The position numbers and the translations under genes are program-made. Under the pieces are notes generated by a model. That model made no database searches and was not told where the DNA came from. It worked only from the letters and a program-made list of their open reading frames with translations. Positions 19,804 to 30,181 of a stretch of DNA of 37,709 nt are shown here, piece after piece (positions within the stretch are counted from its first letter, which is position 1; the number at the start of each line of letters is the position of its first letter). This stretch comes from Nemertoderma westbladi. Its lineage: Eukaryota; Xenacoelomorpha; Nemertodermatida; Nemertodermatidae. Location: the NCBI GenBank assembly GCA_032718475.1, contig JAUCBJ010005080.1, positions 1 through 37,709 of the forward strand, given 5' to 3'.

Positions 19804-20197
19804 CTCGTTTAACATAGTCCGTGTTGCTATTTTGTTTAAGTGTCCGTGTTCTTATTTTAAGAGTCCGTGTTCTTTTTTTAAGAGACCGTGTTCCTATTTT
19901 ACGTGACCATGTTCTCGTTTACAGTGTTCCACTCTATTTTAGTGTCAATTTTGCCTAACTTTTCCGTGATATTTCCCTGAATTTTTGGAACAATTCCATG
20001 ACTGCAGCGGTGTAATACATTTTTATAGAATATATTATATTTTCCGCTTTATCTTATTCATGACCTCTTTATTATATTCTTTATAAGTTACATAGATATA
20101 ATTAGAGATTCTTCTTAATATCAAGATATTGGTAAACTACCACAACAGGCAAATTACGGACATACAGTTTTACATGATTGTAGGTACATTTTATTCG
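19804..20197. other. 3' flank of the CRAL-TRIO gene
   Basis: Starts with four to five degenerate copies of a motif near 22 bases (GTCCGTGTTCTTATTTTAAG and variants, 19818-19935), followed by AT-rich sequence. No AATAAA close to the stop. Confidence 0.5.
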
Positions 20198-20935
20198 CTT
20201 TTGACACCAAAAAAGACCATCAAACCCCCAAAAACTTTTGTGATATCTTCAGAATCAGCGCCGAAAATTAACCTAGGTATCAAAACCATAAAACATTTTT
20301 GAAAAAATTTCTAATGCGTTTAGTTTTGGTGCTTGTTCGGTCACTTGTAATCAGGAGAAAATCTTAATGCAATTTTTCTCGCGTTTGCTTTTTTAGGACA
20401 CTTTCTCTATCTACCATTTAACTACGCAACCGATTTTCTTTCTGTTTTGCAGAATTATGTAGAGGAATATTCTACCTCAAAATTTTGTTGATATAATTCT
20501 GAAATTTTGTTTCATAAAAAAGTAATGTGATTTTTCGTTTCAAAAGAACGAAACGTTTTTTGAAACAAAATTTCAAAATTATGTAAACATAATTTTTGGG
20601 CGAAATATTCCTCTACATAATTCCGCAAACAGAACGAAAATCGGTTGAGTAGTGACGATAGAAGTAGAAAAAGCAGACAAACTTTTGTTTGTCTGCTTTT
20701 TGAATACTTTTTGGTAAAAAATACCAAAAAAGCTAACACGAGAAAAATTACATAAAAATTTCCTCCTGATTACAACTGACCAAACGTTCCAAAAGTGAAC
20801 ACTCTTCAAATTTTATAAAAAATATTCTTCTTTTATGGTTTTAATACCTGTAGGGTGATTTTCGGAGCTGATTTCGAAGATAGCAAAATAGTTAGAAATT
20901 TTTGGGTGTTTGATGGTCTTTTTTTGTATCAAAAA
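20198..20935. mobile_element. Fold-back element with a nested perfect hairpin
   Basis: The left half (from CTTTTGACACC, AAAAAGACCATCAAAC, about 20198-20515) is the diverged reverse complement of the right half (to GTTTGATGGTCTTTTTTTG, about 20560-20935). Shared inner landmarks are ATTATGTAGAGGAATATT / AATATTCCTCTACATAAT and GAAATTTTGTTTCA / TGAAACAAAATTTC. The right arm has an extra perfect hairpin at 20668-20701 (AAAAGCAGACAAAC, TTTT loop, GTTTGTCTGCTTTT). No ORF. Confidence 0.8.
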
Positions 20936-21186
20936 TGGTGCTGCACCAAAATTACAAATTTTCAAGTTTAGGGTGAAAATCACAAATGTTGACATGAAAT
21001 CACAAATGAATCATAATAAAATTTAACATCGAAAACACATCAAAAAGAAACTGACGAAAAAAGACCCCCCCCCCCCCCTATCCCCTCCCCTTAATCATAT
21101 AATTATTTACAGCCTTTTTCCATTTTCAAATAAAAGTACACCCAATTCCTAATCGAGTACTTTTATATTGGCCTTGAAGATGCGGA
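20936..21186. other. Spacer left of the BEL/Pao element
   Basis: AT-rich, with a 14-base C tract at 21065-21078. The last five bases before the LTR are GCGGA; they do not match the GGGGG beyond the other LTR, so no target-site duplication is visible. Confidence 0.4.
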
Positions 21187-22368
21187 TGTACGCGCTTTTG
21201 AAGACCTTTAGCAGTTTAACCTGCCAAAATTTATATGTCTTTTGGTTTATAAATAGACTTTAGAAAATGACAAGTATTTAATACCAATAAACACAACATT
21301 AGCCGAAGCCAGCCTAGTGCGCGTCCATTCACCCGCTGGATATACCCGGGAGACTGGATTCGGAGGGCTTAGATTGTTATTGCAGTGTAAGCTTACTGTA
21401 TTATTCGATTGATCGTTAATAAATAATTTCTGACCAATATTATTCACTTTCGGGAAATATTAACAGTTCCTTTAGGACGTGGCGCTCTATCTAGGTAAAC
21501 AGAGATATGACTTATACCAAACACAACGGTAAGTCGGTAAGGCTTATGATTCACGTATGAGGCGCATTCTTTAGGAAATGCTTAGTTATCAGTCACAATC
21601 ATGCACACTACCGGTAACACACAATACTGCACACTAATTTGCCGACCGTCAATGAATTTTATCATATATAAAGAGAACAGCAATTGACTCATGTAGTGCT
21701 TATCAAATAGCATTAAATTCACTACAAACCACAATAATATAAGTCGCAATCGCTATATGTAACCCGTCTCTCTAACCTGTAGTGTATCAAGAAAATTGGG
21801 AAATTTGGGTTCTTTATAGATGTTCTCCAGATAATAATATTCAACCATAACACAACAGTAAATAGCAGTATAATAATGTATGTTGCAGTGATATAAGACT
21901 ACTGCTGATTGCACTGATTGTACTGGACCGATAACAGTTATACGCTCTATAATCTAAGCCTACTAATGTTTCTTCTAAAGTCTGAAACGAATTGACTCTA
22001 GAGCCGGTGTTCCTGGCCTAGATAGAAACAACACAACAGTATCCTGAAAAACAGTAAGACTGAACACTCCTAGCACGATCTGCCAAATATCTCCACATCG
22101 ACAGAAAAAATCGCTCTGATTGGCTGTTAAGCTAAACAAAGAACCATGTGTCCAATGGCCGTTTCCATGTCAGCAACCAGCTGTTAGATGTCGTAATCTG
22201 AATCATCAAGGCTAAGCTGTGCCAGGGTATTTGACGCATTGCGAGTTTTTTGCCTTACCATGTCCGCCAAAGCACACATATAGAAGAATGACTTTTATGT
22301 CCGTTAAAACACCTATAACGGTAGCTTGCGGGCGAGGGGGACTGATTATATCCGCAAAAGCTTTTACA
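21187..22368 (-). repeat. 3' LTR of the BEL/Pao element
   Basis: Plus-strand ends are TGTACGCGCTTTTGAAG and AAGCTTTTACA, matching the other LTR at both ends, which fixes the boundaries by homology. Compared with the 5' LTR it has a different 60-70-base segment near 21860-21930 and lacks about 70 bases near its far end. Confidence 0.85.
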
Positions 22369-22446
22369 CCGCTCCCAGAAAATGGGATTCAAGTTTATAA
22401 ATATACAAAAATCACAGTTTCTAATATATGTAAATACTCTAAACAG

Positions 22447-23895
22447 TTAGCCTTTCTTGCGCGGACGGCGTTTATGCAGTTTTTTAAAGCTGGCCAGAGT
22501 CCTTTTCTCTTTGGGGCGAGCCACCTTACAAGGAGGGCTATAACTCCTGGGTGAAGGGTGCAATATAATTGCATCAGAGGGTATAGGATTATGGTCGGTG
22601 TATCCGCCAGTCGAAGTGCCGGGTTGATTGACATCAACGTCGGGGGAGCGGGGTCTAACGGCTTTGAGAGCGCGTTTTAAGACAGCCGCTCTTACGGGTC
22701 CTTTACGAGTGGTCTGAACGAGAGCCGTGGGTGGACCATAGGCAGTTAGAAACCTCCGGGGTTTAATGGTTCTTTCCAACTCGCGTTCGCGGGCTCGGTA
22801 TTCGTAAGGCCGTCGATATACTTCCTGTAACTCGGGGTGTGAGTTAACAAATAAGTCTCCATAGTCCGGATCCTGACGGATATAATTGATTAAGTTATAG
22901 GAATGAAGGTCGCTAGGATTAACACTCCTGAGAAATTTGCGTACGAACTTGGTTGAAATACATTCTCCGACGCGCTTCAGTAGTTCGTAACTCGATATGC
23001 GTGATTTCTGTTCGACAGAAGCGAATAGATAAGGATGGAACGCATAAACTCCTTCGTAAGCGCGTCCAGGATAATAGCGATGGCGCGAATCACAATGTAA
23101 ATCAGCGTTCGCTTCCCAAGCTCTGATGTAACGTAGTGTGATCATTTCATCTACGCTTTCCAAATCGTGATTAAAAGGGCAATCGAAACTGGCGTGTCCC
23201 TTTAGTTGACAATGGTGACATTAAGTCATAAATTGAGGGCAAACCGCAAAAATGTGCAAGTTATTGAGTCTGCAATATGCACAATAAATTTCCATCACCG
23301 GTTGTTCGTGGAAATAGGAACAGCGGACGTTTGTGTCCATGGGCGTAACATGGTCTCTCGATGCGCATAACCGACAACGTTGCCGAGAAACATAGTTGGC
23401 ATGGCGATAATTGTACGCAGTGAGACACTGTGGACCTTGATACCATTCTAGGATGTAATCGTTGTCGCTGTTCCGGGCGCGATAGGCTGAATCTCCTCAG
23501 ATTCTAGGCATATTGGTTCTTCTTCCCAGTCTGTTATGAATAGAATTTTCGTGATCTATTCTCGGTTTATCATTACGACTCCACTGGGTATGATATTTAA
23601 ATAGAACCATTTCCCTTTCGGTGTCTACATCGTCCGTATCATGTAAATCGATAGGATGGCCGGTAGTTAGGAAGTCCATATACGTACTATTACGATGCGT
23701 ATAGCGAGCGGTGAATTTTCGATAGTCCAATTCACGCGTAAGTTGCTCTTGGGACATCGGCGGTTCGATATAACGACCATCATCCTCCGTAATGGTTGGA
23801 TCAGTTTCACCGCGTATCAAGCTATCCACAAATGCTTGTAAAGGTAGAGTATATCGCTCCCTGATACCAAGATCATCTTCTATCAACTCCGTCAT
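22447..23895 (-). pseudogene. Unidentified zinc-knuckle ORF in the env position of the BEL element, two in-frame stops
   Basis: One minus-strand frame runs from the ATG at 23895 (two stops, TAATAA, lie just upstream in frame) to the TAA at 22447, 482 codons, interrupted only by TGA at 23497-23499 and TAA near 23222. Segment 1 (MTELIEDDLGIRERYTL...) is acidic. Segment 2, between the stops, is Cys/His-rich: RCRLCASRD, then YCAYCRLNN. Segment 3 opens right after the TAA with CHHCQLKGHASFDC, a textbook C-X2-C-X4-H-X4-C knuckle, and ends in a basic tail (KKLHKRRPRKKG). The knuckle and basic tail suggest nucleic-acid binding. There is no signal peptide or membrane span, so it is not a normal envelope protein. 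I do not recognise the family. The stops most simply mean decay; readthrough is possible but unproven. Confidence 0.7.
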
Positions 23896-25552
23896 ATCTG
23901 CTATCTGAGTTTATTAATATCGAAATGAGTTTATGTTTAGGCGAGTGGACGTCGCTGCCTACCTCTCTTTGCCCCCGGACAGTGGGATTCTCAGCGCCGA
24001 TGTACCGTCGTCGCGGTGTTTACGCCAACATGTAGCAACAGCACGACAACGATAACCGGCACAAGTCACTCCACTGTCCGTCCCAAAGGCTTGAATCCAC
24101 TTTAGGTTCTTTCTATAGGAGAGTTGGGCTACTTTCACAATTGCGAATAGCTACTGTAAACATACTTTAGCAGTAACATTCACCTATAAACGCACAAATT
24201 CCACACAACTGTCACCAATTGTACACATACAGGCCATTTGTCCGTTAGTCAGTGCCTTCCAGAATGTCACGTTATTACTGTGTATCTTTGGATACTAACA
24301 GTGTGCTATGTATTCTCTATGCTATGCAATGTGACAAGCTTTCTATTGTTCCTTTAACTTGCTTCTAATTCTAGCGTGGGTGTTGCTATGATGACATTAT
24401 GGAAAGCTAGCGGTAGAATTAGGGTAATTCTCATGCATACAGATCTGGAATGCTATTTAATAGTAATTCTTTAATTGTCAATATCCTCTTTATACATGAT
24501 TTTATTAATTTTATTAGCTATTGACTATATGTCGGAGATTCTCGCACTCTAATACACTCAATATGATGAATCTCCGCTCCCATGATCTATTAATTAATGG
24601 AATTTTGGGAATGTTATAAATTGCACAAAATGACAATTTATGAAATTCATTTAAAATATGAATTTAAATTTATTCCCGTGAATTTTATTATTTGATAGTA
24701 CAATTGACACAATTTGATTCCAGAGCAGGTCTGGGGACATAGGATCCTTAATTCTATGAAAATTGTCTTTTAAGAGTATCTGTAAGTGCTGCGATATCTT
24801 AATTGACTAGAAATTTTAAAGGATCTGAATTTTACAGATTTTAATAAATATTAAATTAATATTTAAGATGGGCACCGATTTATTCCAGAACTTGTCTGGG
24901 GACGTTAACCACTGATTCTAGAATTTGTCTTTCAAGTATATCGGTGGGTGCCGCGATATCTTAATCGACTAGAATTACAGATGGTCAAAAGGTTTAACAG
25001 ATTTATTTGCGTTTTACGCTACTGTTATATGGACATCACGCTACTATATGTATTATTTAATATAAGGTAGAAGAGCAATATCGCACGAAGCAATGTCAGT
25101 GTGAAGAGGCAAGTCGTTTCCAAGGTCTACCCAGAGCTTGGTTTAGCCGAGACACGAGGATCTGAACTTTGCATTCCTAATACTCTGCCTACCAATAATA
25201 CTTAAATATAGTAGGGGCTTTATTGTACTTTAATAAGCACGGACATTTCATCTTACTGTAGTCACGTATTTATAATATGATACGGACAGTAAGGAAAGAG
25301 AAAAATTATTTCTCGCCGTCACTAAATATATATTATAAGTAATTACGTACGTAATAAACACTAATATATTGCACTAATCTACTAAATAATCACTAAAATA
25401 ACATTCTACTAAATAAAATTAAAGGAAACGATTATAATAAAATTACATAATAATACATACATAAATATAAAATAAAAACAAATATAAAATGATATAGTCA
25501 CACGCCCACTCCATATGTTATTACGTTATGGAGTCCCTAGATATTTGTCGGA
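23896..25552. other. BEL element interior between ORF1 and ORF2
   Basis: No integrase remnant recognised. A diverged direct repeat of about 95 bases occurs at 24718-24812 and 24882-24973 (both contain TCTGGGGAC and TGC(T/C)GCGATATCTTAAT). A short minus-strand open stretch near 24105-23965 (AFGTDSGVTCAGYRC) could be another coding remnant, but it has no support beyond being open. The part near 25200-25540 is strongly A+T-rich. Confidence 0.5.
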
Positions 25553-28500
25553 TTAGGGAAGTGGTCGTAGGAAGAGTATCTTGCCTTCCATAGTTTCCGG
25601 ACAGTTTTTTCGGTCTCTTTCCAGTAAACATAAACGACTAGCTGGGCGATTGAGTTGTTGTGTTACTTTCTCCGCTCCCTTGGCCTGTCTAATCTCCGCC
25701 GTGGTAAGATGAGGAGGCCATTCTTCTTCTTCTTTACTTAAGAAGTCGGATCCACCTAACCAACCTGGAGTATCTATCAGTTCTTGAGGAGTTGCTCCTC
25801 TGGAAGCGATGTCGGCTGGATTAATCGTCCTAAGGCAATGTCTCCATTGATCTACATTGGAGTTAATATCGTCATTATCTGAGGAGTATGGTGTTCCCTC
25901 AGTTGGATCGTCCACATCACTGCTTTCCACTTCCAATTCCTTTACTTGGTATACCTGTTGTTGAGGTAATCTCTCTTTGAGAGTTCTACGGGAAGGGCCA
26001 GTGAAGTACCAACCTACTCTAGTTCTTACCGCATAGGTTTGTAGTGGCTGCGGTTGAGCAGGCCGTTTCTCCAATGTCTCGAGCGCCTCATGCGCGTTTT
26101 GGCCGATGAGTATTTGCACTCCAGGATAATCTGTCTGGAATCGAGGTATCTTAAGCTGTTGGATGCTCTCGTCCTCGTCCCAGTTATAAGGTTCTACTTG
26201 GGTAGTAGCGAAGTTCTTTATAGCCACCATTTTTACTGACCTTATACTTTGTGCTCCTAATTTATCCTGGGGGGTGGACAACGCACCTACATAGTAATCT
26301 GCCGTTATGGTAGATTTCCAAACCTGCATAATTCCGGACATATTCAACTTAGTTTGGAATTTGGGTTGTCCAGCAAAGATATCTTTGGCTAGTTCTTGAT
26401 CGATGAATGTTCCTGTACTGCCGGAGTCAAGGAGGGCGTTCACTATGTAACTTTTGGTAGGACCGTGAACTCTTACCTGCACTACAGGAAATTCTCTGAT
26501 TCCTACGTTGGAAGTTGGAGCTTTCCAAGATGGTTGTCTGTCAAAGGTAGTTGGGGGGAACTCATTGTAGGTGTCCTTTTCGTAAGTAAGTGCTCGATAC
26601 ACTGCGGTATTTATTAGGTAACAGGATTCGTTGGCGTCGGAGAATTCGTCAGTATAGAATCCTTCCATCTCAGACTCTTGATCAGTGTCATTTACATCAC
26701 TGAATTGGACATGTAGTTCGGGCTCACTTACCTGACTCGGGTTGTCTCGTTCGAACTCACTGTGTAACAAGATGTGATGTTTCGCGCCACACTTTGCACA
26801 CTTTACGTCGGAGTAACAGGTTTGCAGTTGGTGTCCTGATCTGAGGCAATTATAGCATAACCGCTTATCCCACATGACTGCACGTCTGTCTACAAGGGAT
26901 TTCTTTAGAAATTCAGCACACGCACTCAAACGGTGGGGCCCGTCGCACAGCGCACAGTTTGGTTTGATGTTACTCACTTTACCTTGGGTAACTTGATGCA
27001 CTCTCGTTCTTTCTTCGGGCTTTCTTCGGTGCATTCTGTTAGGAGACTGAGGAGGAGTCTTGGCAACCTGTTCTCTCCTATCACTGGTGCGAGACTTATA
27101 TTTACTTACGTCTTTATAGGTCTTGTTGTCATAGTAAGATTTTGCTGTGTCTTTCCCGCTGTCCTCTTCTTGAGAAGCTTGGCTTTCGCCGTCGTCAGTA
27201 TAACACACTGGTATTATCCTTCTCCTAGAAACGGGTTTCTCACTTACCTTATTTTCCGATGTTTTCTCTCTGGACTGCTTTATGAGTTGTAATTTTACTT
27301 CACTATCTAAGAAGGACATGAGATCAGCCATGGTAGGGCTTCGTCGTTGCTGCTCATTCATATACAACACTTTCTTGTCCCAGCGTGTACATACTCCACC
27401 CTTTGGTAAAGTAGAGACTACAGCTCCAATAACCATGGACCTCTGATATTCATGAGACTTACCTAACCAGTCCAATTGTCTACAGATCTCCTGAATCTCA
27501 TCGGAAAACTCTATAATCCCGCTACTAAGAAAGTTTCGGGGGGCTACTAATTTTGCATACAAATACTTAGCTATGTTATCCTTGTTACCATACCTGATGT
27601 TTAATGTATCCCAAACTTGTCTTAATCCTTCTGGATGTCCAATAAACTTTAACGCCATTAACTTGGGAGGTCCTTCCAAGCACTTGATGAGGAATCTAAG
27701 TTTCTCTCCGTTAGATAGTACAGAGTTCTGTATGCTATCTTTGTAATATTCATTGAAAGGTAACCATTTCATCTCATCTCCATTGAATTTGATGATCTCT
27801 CCCACTTTAACCGCTTGGCGGGCTTCTGTTCTAGCCATCTGACGCGTAAAGCTTTCTTGGGCCATCGTGTTATTTAATATCGAATTATCGGTATAAAAAT
27901 TTCCCGGATTATTATCAGGTCTATAGGGAATATCACTAACAACAGGTTTATAATCACCCTTAATAGAGTTTGCTATAGGAGTTTCTACTTCACTAGCAGT
28001 ATAGATGCGTGTAGGCTCCACACCTTGCGCATGTAATACTTCAGACCTAACAGGTTGACACAATGTTACTGGGGGTATTGGTATACCCTTTTGTATATTG
28101 ACTAATTTGTCGCGTTCTAGCGCGATACTTTGCTGCACTTCTTGCAATTCTGCCCTACCTTCCCTTACTGTTCCCTTAAGTTGGTGGACAGTCTCCTGCA
28201 TCTGTCCGAGCAGGAGATTCATCCCCCGCCGTCCCTCCTCTACCCACTCGACCGCCGAAGCTGGAGTCGCCAACATTGTAGCGGGCTGACACGGGACGAC
28301 GGGAGACAAATCTTTGATTTCTCTCTCAGCTTCCAGGACAGGGATATTCTCATGGACTGTTCTACCGGGTACAGGCAGTGTAGTACTGTGTAAAGGGAAT
28401 TTAGAGTTAAGCTCTGGAAGTACAGGGGTCTCTAGCACAGTAGTGGCTTTGGGAACGACAGGCCCAATTATTTCAGGCTCATCAACTATTGTAGGGAGTC

Positions 28501-30181
28501 TTTTGACCTTAATAATTTGGTCTGTAGGTTCTATACTACCTAAGTCTGGGCTAGCTAGTTGTCTTCTAACCGCTGGGGGCAAATCAGGCAATTTGTGACG
28601 GTGAGATGTTTTTCTACGCCTGCTTAGACGAGATCTATTTCCTCCGCCTTCAGGATCGGTGGTTTCACTTTCCTCTGATGAGGTGTATCCCTGGAGTTTG
28701 GGAGTAGATCGACTCCTCATCTGCATTTGACTAGCAGTTAACTGTTTATTTATGCAATCTTGCGTCTCTTGAAGATTTTCCAACTCCAGTTGTGTGGTCT
28801 CTTCAGATTCCCTCTGTTCTGCTTCTGCCACTGCCTTTGCTGCTGCCACAGTCGCTTTTCTTTCTGCTTCGGCTTCTGCCGCCGCTGCCTTTCTTTCTGC
28901 TTCTGCTTCTGCCACCGCTGCCTTTCTTTCTGCTTCTACTTCTGCCGCCGCTGCCTTTCTTTCTGCTTCCACTTCGGCCATTGCCGCTGTTACTGCAGCT
29001 GCCTTTCGGTCCTCTATCCTTTTTTTCTTTACTAGTTCTTCTTGGACTCTAGTGAGGCGGAGTTTTTCATCAAACTCAGCTTGGTTAGCAGCTAACATTT
29101 CAGCATCGATTGAGTCTAACACACGCTGGGTTCCTTCACTATTAGGGGAAAGTCCAGACAGCCGTCTCCTCAACTCTTCGTCTCCTAGGAATCGCTGATA
29201 GTCGGACAGATATATGTCGATGGCGTCTCTCGTTCGTGGTCTCTCTGCGGTCTCTTCGCCTTCCACTTGAGAAAGGGTGGCATCGGTTGGTTCTTCATAG
29301 GTTAGTCTCTCAGACAGCTGGGATTTCCACTGGTCCGTTTCTTGTACTTTGAGACCTACCCGCTGGAACCAAGTTTTGACAGCAACCTGCAGCGACGTGT
29401 CCTGTCTTCTTTTGGAAGTTTCCTCAAAGGCTGATAGGATTAGTCTAATGCGCAGGGTTCTTTCGCGTACTTGATATAGCAGCTCTTCCTGCTCTTGAGG
29501 TCCTTGGGGTTGTCGAAACAGTTGTTCTTCCAATCGCTCCAAGGAGCCGAAGAATCCCTGCACATATCCTGCTGCCGACCTCTTCCAAACAGCTGGGTCC
29601 ATTGTATCTTTAGTCACTCCCATCCTGTATATATCCTCCCAAGTAGCCTCGGACAAATCTAACGGGAGTCCGGGTCCGGGAAAGTTCCATTGTGACTCGA
29701 CAATAGACATCAATTCTTCCCTGGCGTATCCCGCATAATTATCTTGGGTCGCTCGCTTACTTCTCGCCCAATCGGCTTGATGTTCCTCCACCGCAATCAA
29801 TATAGTAGTTAGCACTGCGGCAGGAAGGGTGAGAAGGGGGTCCGAGTAGGCTGTAGCCGCCATCTGTAATCCGCGTTCGGGGGTCAGCTCGACAGTATCC
29901 GAACTACTGGAGCTATCGGATCGCTGGGAACAAGTTTCTTGACTAGGCTGTTGCTGCTGTTGGACAGCTGCTTCCTGGTTCCGTTTGACTTGGGCCCGAG
30001 TGCCGATGATAGACCTACGGTGTTGGATTAGCTTAGGGTCTGACACTACTACTGGAGGGATGACCTTTCTTTCAGTAGGAGGTGAGCTGAACTCCTTTCT
30101 TAATCGCTCCACACTCCTATCTGTGTCACAGATGGTTGTATCGATTAGACTGTCTGACAGGTTTTGCTGGGTGTCAGACAT
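25553..30181 (-). CDS. BEL/Pao Gag-protease polyprotein fused to an RNase H tail (RT deleted)
   Basis: A 1542-residue uninterrupted frame. Residues 1-390: element-specific N-terminal region with a poly-Gln patch. Residues 395-455: 11-residue coiled-coil repeats (AEAEAERKAAA). Residues about 794-960: the DUF1759 Gag domain of Pao elements (GEIIKFNGDEMKWLPFNEYY). Residues about 1075-1140: zinc knuckles (CALCDGPHRLSAC, CYNCLRSGHQLQTC, CAKCGAKHHILLH). Residues about 1235-1400: DUF1758 aspartic protease with ALLDSGSTGTFID. Next should come reverse transcriptase and RNase H, but the frame passes through an acidic linker (ESSDVDDPTEG) directly to QWRHCLRTINPADIASRG at about 1445, the end of the BEL RNase H region, and stops about 100 residues later without integrase. 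The deletion kept the frame open. The product could still make particles and process itself, but not reverse-transcribe or integrate without help from another element. Confidence 0.88.
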   Translation of the reverse strand: MSDTQQNLSDSLIDTTICDTDRSVERLRKEFSSPPTERKVIPPVVVSDPKLIQHRRSIIGTRAQVKRNQEAAVQQQQQPSQETCSQRSDSSSSSDTVELTPERGLQMAATAYSDPLLTLPAAVLTTILIAVEEHQADWARSKRATQDNYAGYAREELMSIVESQWNFPGPGLPLDLSEATWEDIYRMGVTKDTMDPAVWKRSAAGYVQGFFGSLERLEEQLFRQPQGPQEQEELLYQVRERTLRIRLILSAFEETSKRRQDTSLQVAVKTWFQRVGLKVQETDQWKSQLSERLTYEEPTDATLSQVEGEETAERPRTRDAIDIYLSDYQRFLGDEELRRRLSGLSPNSEGTQRVLDSIDAEMLAANQAEFDEKLRLTRVQEELVKKKRIEDRKAAAVTAAMAEVEAERKAAAAEVEAERKAAVAEAEAERKAAAAEAEAERKATVAAAKAVAEAEQRESEETTQLELENLQETQDCINKQLTASQMQMRSRSTPKLQGYTSSEESETTDPEGGGNRSRLSRRRKTSHRHKLPDLPPAVRRQLASPDLGSIEPTDQIIKVKRLPTIVDEPEIIGPVVPKATTVLETPVLPELNSKFPLHSTTLPVPGRTVHENIPVLEAEREIKDLSPVVPCQPATMLATPASAVEWVEEGRRGMNLLLGQMQETVHQLKGTVREGRAELQEVQQSIALERDKLVNIQKGIPIPPVTLCQPVRSEVLHAQGVEPTRIYTASEVETPIANSIKGDYKPVVSDIPYRPDNNPGNFYTDNSILNNTMAQESFTRQMARTEARQAVKVGEIIKFNGDEMKWLPFNEYYKDSIQNSVLSNGEKLRFLIKCLEGPPKLMALKFIGHPEGLRQVWDTLNIRYGNKDNIAKYLYAKLVAPRNFLSSGIIEFSDEIQEICRQLDWLGKSHEYQRSMVIGAVVSTLPKGGVCTRWDKKVLYMNEQQRRSPTMADLMSFLDSEVKLQLIKQSREKTSENKVSEKPVSRRRIIPVCYTDDGESQASQEEDSGKDTAKSYYDNKTYKDVSKYKSRTSDRREQVAKTPPQSPNRMHRRKPEERTRVHQVTQGKVSNIKPNCALCDGPHRLSACAEFLKKSLVDRRAVMWDKRLCYNCLRSGHQLQTCYSDVKCAKCGAKHHILLHSEFERDNPSQVSEPELHVQFSDVNDTDQESEMEGFYTDEFSDANESCYLINTAVYRALTYEKDTYNEFPPTTFDRQPSWKAPTSNVGIREFPVVQVRVHGPTKSYIVNALLDSGSTGTFIDQELAKDIFAGQPKFQTKLNMSGIMQVWKSTITADYYVGALSTPQDKLGAQSIRSVKMVAIKNFATTQVEPYNWDEDESIQQLKIPRFQTDYPGVQILIGQNAHEALETLEKRPAQPQPLQTYAVRTRVGWYFTGPSRRTLKERLPQQQVYQVKELEVESSDVDDPTEGTPYSSDNDDINSNVDQWRHCLRTINPADIASRGATPQELIDTPGWLGGSDFLSKEEEEWPPHLTTAEIRQAKGAEKVTQQLNRPASRLCLLERDRKNCPETMEGKILFLRPLP
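28857..28990 (-). repeat. 33-bp tandem repeats coding for the Gag coiled coil
   Basis: Four successive units encode AEVEAERKAAA, AEVEAERKAAV, AEAEAERKAAA and AEAEAERKATV. An 11-residue (hendecad) period favours a long, slightly right-handed coiled coil; copy number probably varies by slippage without breaking the frame. Confidence 0.8.

Noticed and set aside
21247-21447. 66-codon ORF shared by both LTRs
   Set aside because: Its duplication at 32478-32678 reflects LTR homology; no protein signature is present.
22447-23895. Envelope glycoprotein of an errantivirus-like BEL element
   Set aside because: The ORF sits in the env position but has no signal peptide, transmembrane segment or furin-like context, and has a zinc knuckle instead.
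28098-29198. Plus-strand ORFs over the BEL ORF1 coiled-coil region
   Set aside because: Repetitive antisense translations (FLSASASAAAA, CFCFCHRC) of the 33-bp coding repeat.
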